6,457 bases of DNA from contig JAQUDY010000059.1 in assembly GCA_028685445.1 (NCBI GenBank), forward strand, positions 1-6,457. The letters are read 5' to 3'. Under the pieces are notes generated by a model. That model was not told the origin of the DNA. It saw only the letters and a program-made list of their open reading frames with translations, and did no database searches. Source of the stretch: Bacilli bacterium (GTDB lineage Bacteria > Bacillota_I > Bacilli_A > RF39 > UBA660). Each line of letters opens with the position of its first letter. Position 1 is the stretch's first letter. Made by a program: the position numbers and the translations under genes. Below are positions 3,671-6,457 of the stretch, one piece after another.

Positions 3671-6457
3671 ATAAACTTAATTGGCTTGATTCTGGTAGAT
3701 TTTCAAATATACCTAACATTCTCATTTTATCAATTGTTGTAGAGTTGACTTTTCCTCTTATTTGCACGTCTTCTACGCTTATAAAAGGCCCTTTCTCTCT
3801 TTCAGTAACAACTCCATTAGCGGCATTATCACCAAGTCCATCTAGTGCACTAAAAGGGATAATTAAAGATTTTTTATCTTCACCAATTAAAAATCTTTTT
3901 GCGGCGCTTTTTTCTAAATCTATGTTTTTAAAATTATAGCCTCTTGCAACCATTTCTAGCGCTACTTGGAGAACATCTAAAATTTCTGCTTCTTTATTAG
4001 TTTGCTCATATCCTTTATTTTCTAATTCAGTAATTCTATTACGAATACCTTGTTCTCCTTTTAGAAGAGTTTCGACTTCAAAAGCAGTACATTTAATTGA
4101 AAAATATGTGCTGTAATATTCTATAGGATAATATATTTTAAAATAAGCAATTCTCAAGGCTCCCATTACATACGCTACAGCGTGAGCTTTAGGGAACATA
4201 TATTTTATTTTATGACATGATTCTATATACCAGTCTGCTATTTTAGCTTCTTTTAATACTAACTCATGCTCTTTCCAAACATCAGGTAATTTGGACGGCA
4301 TTCCTTTACGAACAAACTCCATTATTTTAAATGCTTTTAAGGGATCTACTCCATTATTTATCAAATAAACCATTATATCATCACGACACCCAATAACTTC
4401 ACTAAAAGGCACTACGTTGTTTTTAATAAGCTCTGATGCATTTCCTGCCCAGACATCTGTTCCATGTGATAAACCAGAAATTTTCACTGCTTCTGCAAAA
4501 GTTGATGGTTTTGTCTCAACTAGCATATTTATAACAAATTTAGTACCTAACTCTGGAATGCCTAAAGTTCCTGTAGGACAATTTATTTGTTCCGGAGTCA
4601 CCCCTAGAGATTTCGTACTAGATAGTAAATTCAATATTTTTTGATCATTAAGTGAGATTTTTGTTACATCTATTCCAGTTAAGTCTTGGAGCATTTTATG
4701 CATTGTTGGTACATCATGACCAAGAATATCCAATTTTAATAATTCGTCTTCCATAGGATGATAATCAAAATGAGTGGTTCGCCAAAGTGAATTAATATCA
4801 TCCGCTGGATATTGATACGGGGTAAAGTCAAATACGTCCATGTAATCAGGAATTACTATTATTCCGCCTGGATGTTGTCCTGTTGTTCTTTTAACGCCAA
4901 TACATCCTTTAGCAAGTCTTTCTATTTCAATATTTCTTTTAATTAAACCTTTATCTTCACAATATCCTTTGACAAATCCAAAAGCTGTTTTATCAGCTAC
5001 TGTTCCGATTGTTCCAGCTCTATAAACATTTTCTACTCCAAATAATTCTTTAGTATATTCATGTGCTTTCCACTGATATTCTCCAGAAAAGTTTAAATCA
5101 ATATCTGGAACTTTATCTGCATTAAATCCTAGAAAGGTTGCAAAAGGCATATCGTGACCTTCGCTAATCATAACTTCATTACACTTAGGGCATTCTTTTG
5201 TTGGCAGATCATAACCACTTGAGTAAGTTAATCCTAAAGATTCACCTTTTTCATTATCGAAGGTAGTATATTGACATTTTGGACATACATAATGGGCTGG
5301 TAAAGGATTTACTTCTGAAATTCCCATCATTGTTGCAACAAATGAAGAGCCTACCGATCCACGAGATCCAACTAAGTAACCTTCTTCATTACTTTTTTTA
5401 ACAAGTTTTTGACTTATTAAATAAATAACATCATAGCCACCATTTATAATTCCTGCTAATTCTTGTGTTATTCTATCTTGGATTAAAGGGTGTAATTCTA
5501 ATCCATATATTTCGTGGGCTTTATCATATACTAGTTTCTCTACCTCTTGCGCAGAGTTTTCAATTTTAGGAGAAAAAGGAACGCCTTTCGTATCAATTAT
5601 TACTTCCACGTGATTAATCATATCTGCTATTTTATTAGGGTTTTCTACTATTAATAAATTAGCAAGTTTTTTATCTAAGAAAGAAAAATCTTTAAACATT
5701 TCATCAGTCGTTCTAAAATGAGTTGAAGGTATAAAAGTTATATTATTTCTAGATAAAGCATGTCTTCCTCCACCTGGAACTTTTTGATTTATTATTACTT
5801 CTCTGTAAATTTTATCTTCTTTTGTTAAGTGATGAACATCTCCTGTTGCAATAATTATTTTTCCTGTGTCTATTGTAGTGTTAATTATTTTTTTAATATT
5901 ATTTTCAAGTTCTATTATATTAGAAAAATTATTTTGCTGAATTAAGTGATCATATACATCTAATGGCTGTACTTCAACATAATCATAAAAATTAATAATA
6001 TTTGCTAGTTCTTCTTCTGTTTTACTTCTTGCTTCTACAAAAACTTCACTTTCATAGCATCCACTTCCAATAAGTAATCCCTCGCGATGCTTTTCTATTT
6101 CGCTTCTAAGTATTCTAGGTGTTTTATATAAATATTTGGTATTAGCATAACTTATTAACTTAAATAAATTTTTTAAACCAATTTTATTTTTAGCTAAAAT
6201 GTTCACATGGAATGATCTTCCAAATTTATGAATCTCTTTTTTTGGAACTAAATTATTCAAATTTTTTAAATTAGTTATATTATATTTCTCTACTTTTTGG
6301 AGCATTTTAGCAAAAACTTTAGCAGTAGCATCAGCATCATAATCAGCTCGGTGATGCCCAGATTCATCAAAAACAACTTCATATCGTTTTACTATAGCGC
6401 TTAAAGAATGTCTAAATTGATCTGGATCTAATGCTCTAGATAATTCTAGAGTATCAA
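3660..6457 (-). CDS. polC: DNA polymerase III PolC-type alpha subunit, C-terminal two thirds (runs off right edge)
   Basis: PolC is the main replicative polymerase of low-GC Gram-positives, with a proofreading exonuclease inserted in a PHP domain. The frame is open to the window edge, so the ATG at 6305 is internal and the true start lies outside; 931 codons are visible of an expected 1400 or so. Numbering visible residues: 1-50 is the end of the exonuclease, with HHRADYD (34-40), the Exo III H-x4-D motif. The second part of the PHP domain follows (to about 240; ATGDVHHL near 203-210). GSRGSVGSS (363-371) starts the palm. Two CPKC pairs (391-425) form the PolC zinc finger. PDIDLNFSGEYQ (450-461) gives catalytic Asp451 and Asp453, and LDILGHD carries the third, Asp576. 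GQHPGG (about 526) and GLSHGTDVWAGNA (661-673) are family blocks. A helix-hairpin-helix lies near 868-885, and QLSLF (925-929) is the beta-clamp binding motif at the tip. All key residues are intact. Confidence 0.98.
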   Translation of the reverse strand, partial: DTLELSRALDPDQFRHSLSAIVKRYEVVFDESGHHRADYDADATAKVFAKMLQKVEKYNITNLKNLNNLVPKKEIHKFGRSFHVNILAKNKIGLKNLFKLISYANTKYLYKTPRILRSEIEKHREGLLIGSGCYESEVFVEARSKTEEELANIINFYDYVEVQPLDVYDHLIQQNNFSNIIELENNIKKIINTTIDTGKIIIATGDVHHLTKEDKIYREVIINQKVPGGGRHALSRNNITFIPSTHFRTTDEMFKDFSFLDKKLANLLIVENPNKIADMINHVEVIIDTKGVPFSPKIENSAQEVEKLVYDKAHEIYGLELHPLIQDRITQELAGIINGGYDVIYLISQKLVKKSNEEGYLVGSRGSVGSSFVATMMGISEVNPLPAHYVCPKCQYTTFDNEKGESLGLTYSSGYDLPTKECPKCNEVMISEGHDMPFATFLGFNADKVPDIDLNFSGEYQWKAHEYTKELFGVENVYRAGTIGTVADKTAFGFVKGYCEDKGLIKRNIEIERLAKGCIGVKRTTGQHPGGIIVIPDYMDVFDFTPYQYPADDINSLWRTTHFDYHPMEDELLKLDILGHDVPTMHKMLQDLTGIDVTKISLNDQKILNLLSSTKSLGVTPEQINCPTGTLGIPELGTKFVINMLVETKPSTFAEAVKISGLSHGTDVWAGNASELIKNNVVPFSEVIGCRDDIMVYLINNGVDPLKAFKIMEFVRKGMPSKLPDVWKEHELVLKEAKIADWYIESCHKIKYMFPKAHAVAYVMGALRIAYFKIYYPIEYYSTYFSIKCTAFEVETLLKGEQGIRNRITELENKGYEQTNKEAEILDVLQVALEMVARGYNFKNIDLEKSAAKRFLIGEDKKSLIIPFSALDGLGDNAANGVVTEREKGPFISVEDVQIRGKVNSTTIDKMRMLGIFENLPESSQLSLFDL

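Noticed and set aside
3745..3939. Open frame of 64 codons on the plus strand
   Set aside because: It is fully antisense to the conserved C-terminal region of polC and is explained by codon constraints on the other strand.
4417..4644. Open frame of 75 codons on the plus strand
   Set aside because: It is antisense to the conserved GLSHGTDVWAGNA region of polC; there is no independent support.
1..6457. Search for an undescribed multi-gene system, mobile element, CRISPR array or tRNA/rRNA gene
   Set aside because: Five of the six genes are clear housekeeping families with intact motifs, the coding density is high, and no transposase, integrase, repeat array or RNA gene pattern is visible on either strand.

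Overview
This window is an AT-rich piece of bacterial chromosome from a low-GC Gram-positive lineage (Bacillota, or a close relative such as the mollicute-like Bacilli). The main evidence is a PolC-type replicative DNA polymerase, which is characteristic of low-GC Gram-positives, next to the uppS-cdsA-rseP cluster that is widespread in Bacilli and Clostridia. Tryptophan is encoded by TGG where I checked (uppS and polC), and every visible stop is TAA or TAG. The sequence therefore reads with the standard bacterial code, and nothing requires the Mycoplasma UGA=Trp code. The presence of uppS and rseP also argues for a walled cell rather than a classical mycoplasma. I cannot name the species.

All genes lie on the minus strand, so transcription runs from the right edge to the left. 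From right to left they are: the C-terminal two thirds of polC (6457 to 3660, running off the right edge); ndk, nucleoside diphosphate kinase (3619 to 3212); uppS, undecaprenyl diphosphate synthase (3063 to 2380); cdsA, phosphatidate cytidylyltransferase (2380 to 1595); rseP/rasP, site-2 membrane protease (1586 to 534); and the first 151 codons of an unrecognised single-span membrane protein (454 to 1, running off the left edge).

Transcription appears to be split into short units. ndk has a candidate promoter over the end of polC and an intrinsic terminator that contains its own stop codon. uppS-cdsA-rseP form a tight operon (1-base TAATG overlap, then an 8-base gap in which the TAG stop is part of the next Shine-Dalgarno). 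That operon has a good candidate promoter just upstream of uppS and a terminator that again contains the last stop codon. The left-edge gene probably starts a new unit.

Functionally the window is housekeeping: chromosome replication (PolC), nucleotide balance (Ndk), the lipid carrier for wall synthesis (UppS), CDP-diacylglycerol for phospholipids (CdsA), and regulated membrane proteolysis (RseP). The arrangement differs from the Bacillus order uppS-cdsA-dxr-rasP-proS-polC: dxr and proS are absent here, polC lies upstream instead of downstream, and ndk sits between. I saw no mobile element, CRISPR array, RNA gene or novel defence or biosynthetic system. The points worth a second look are regulatory architecture, gene order and the unknown left-edge protein.
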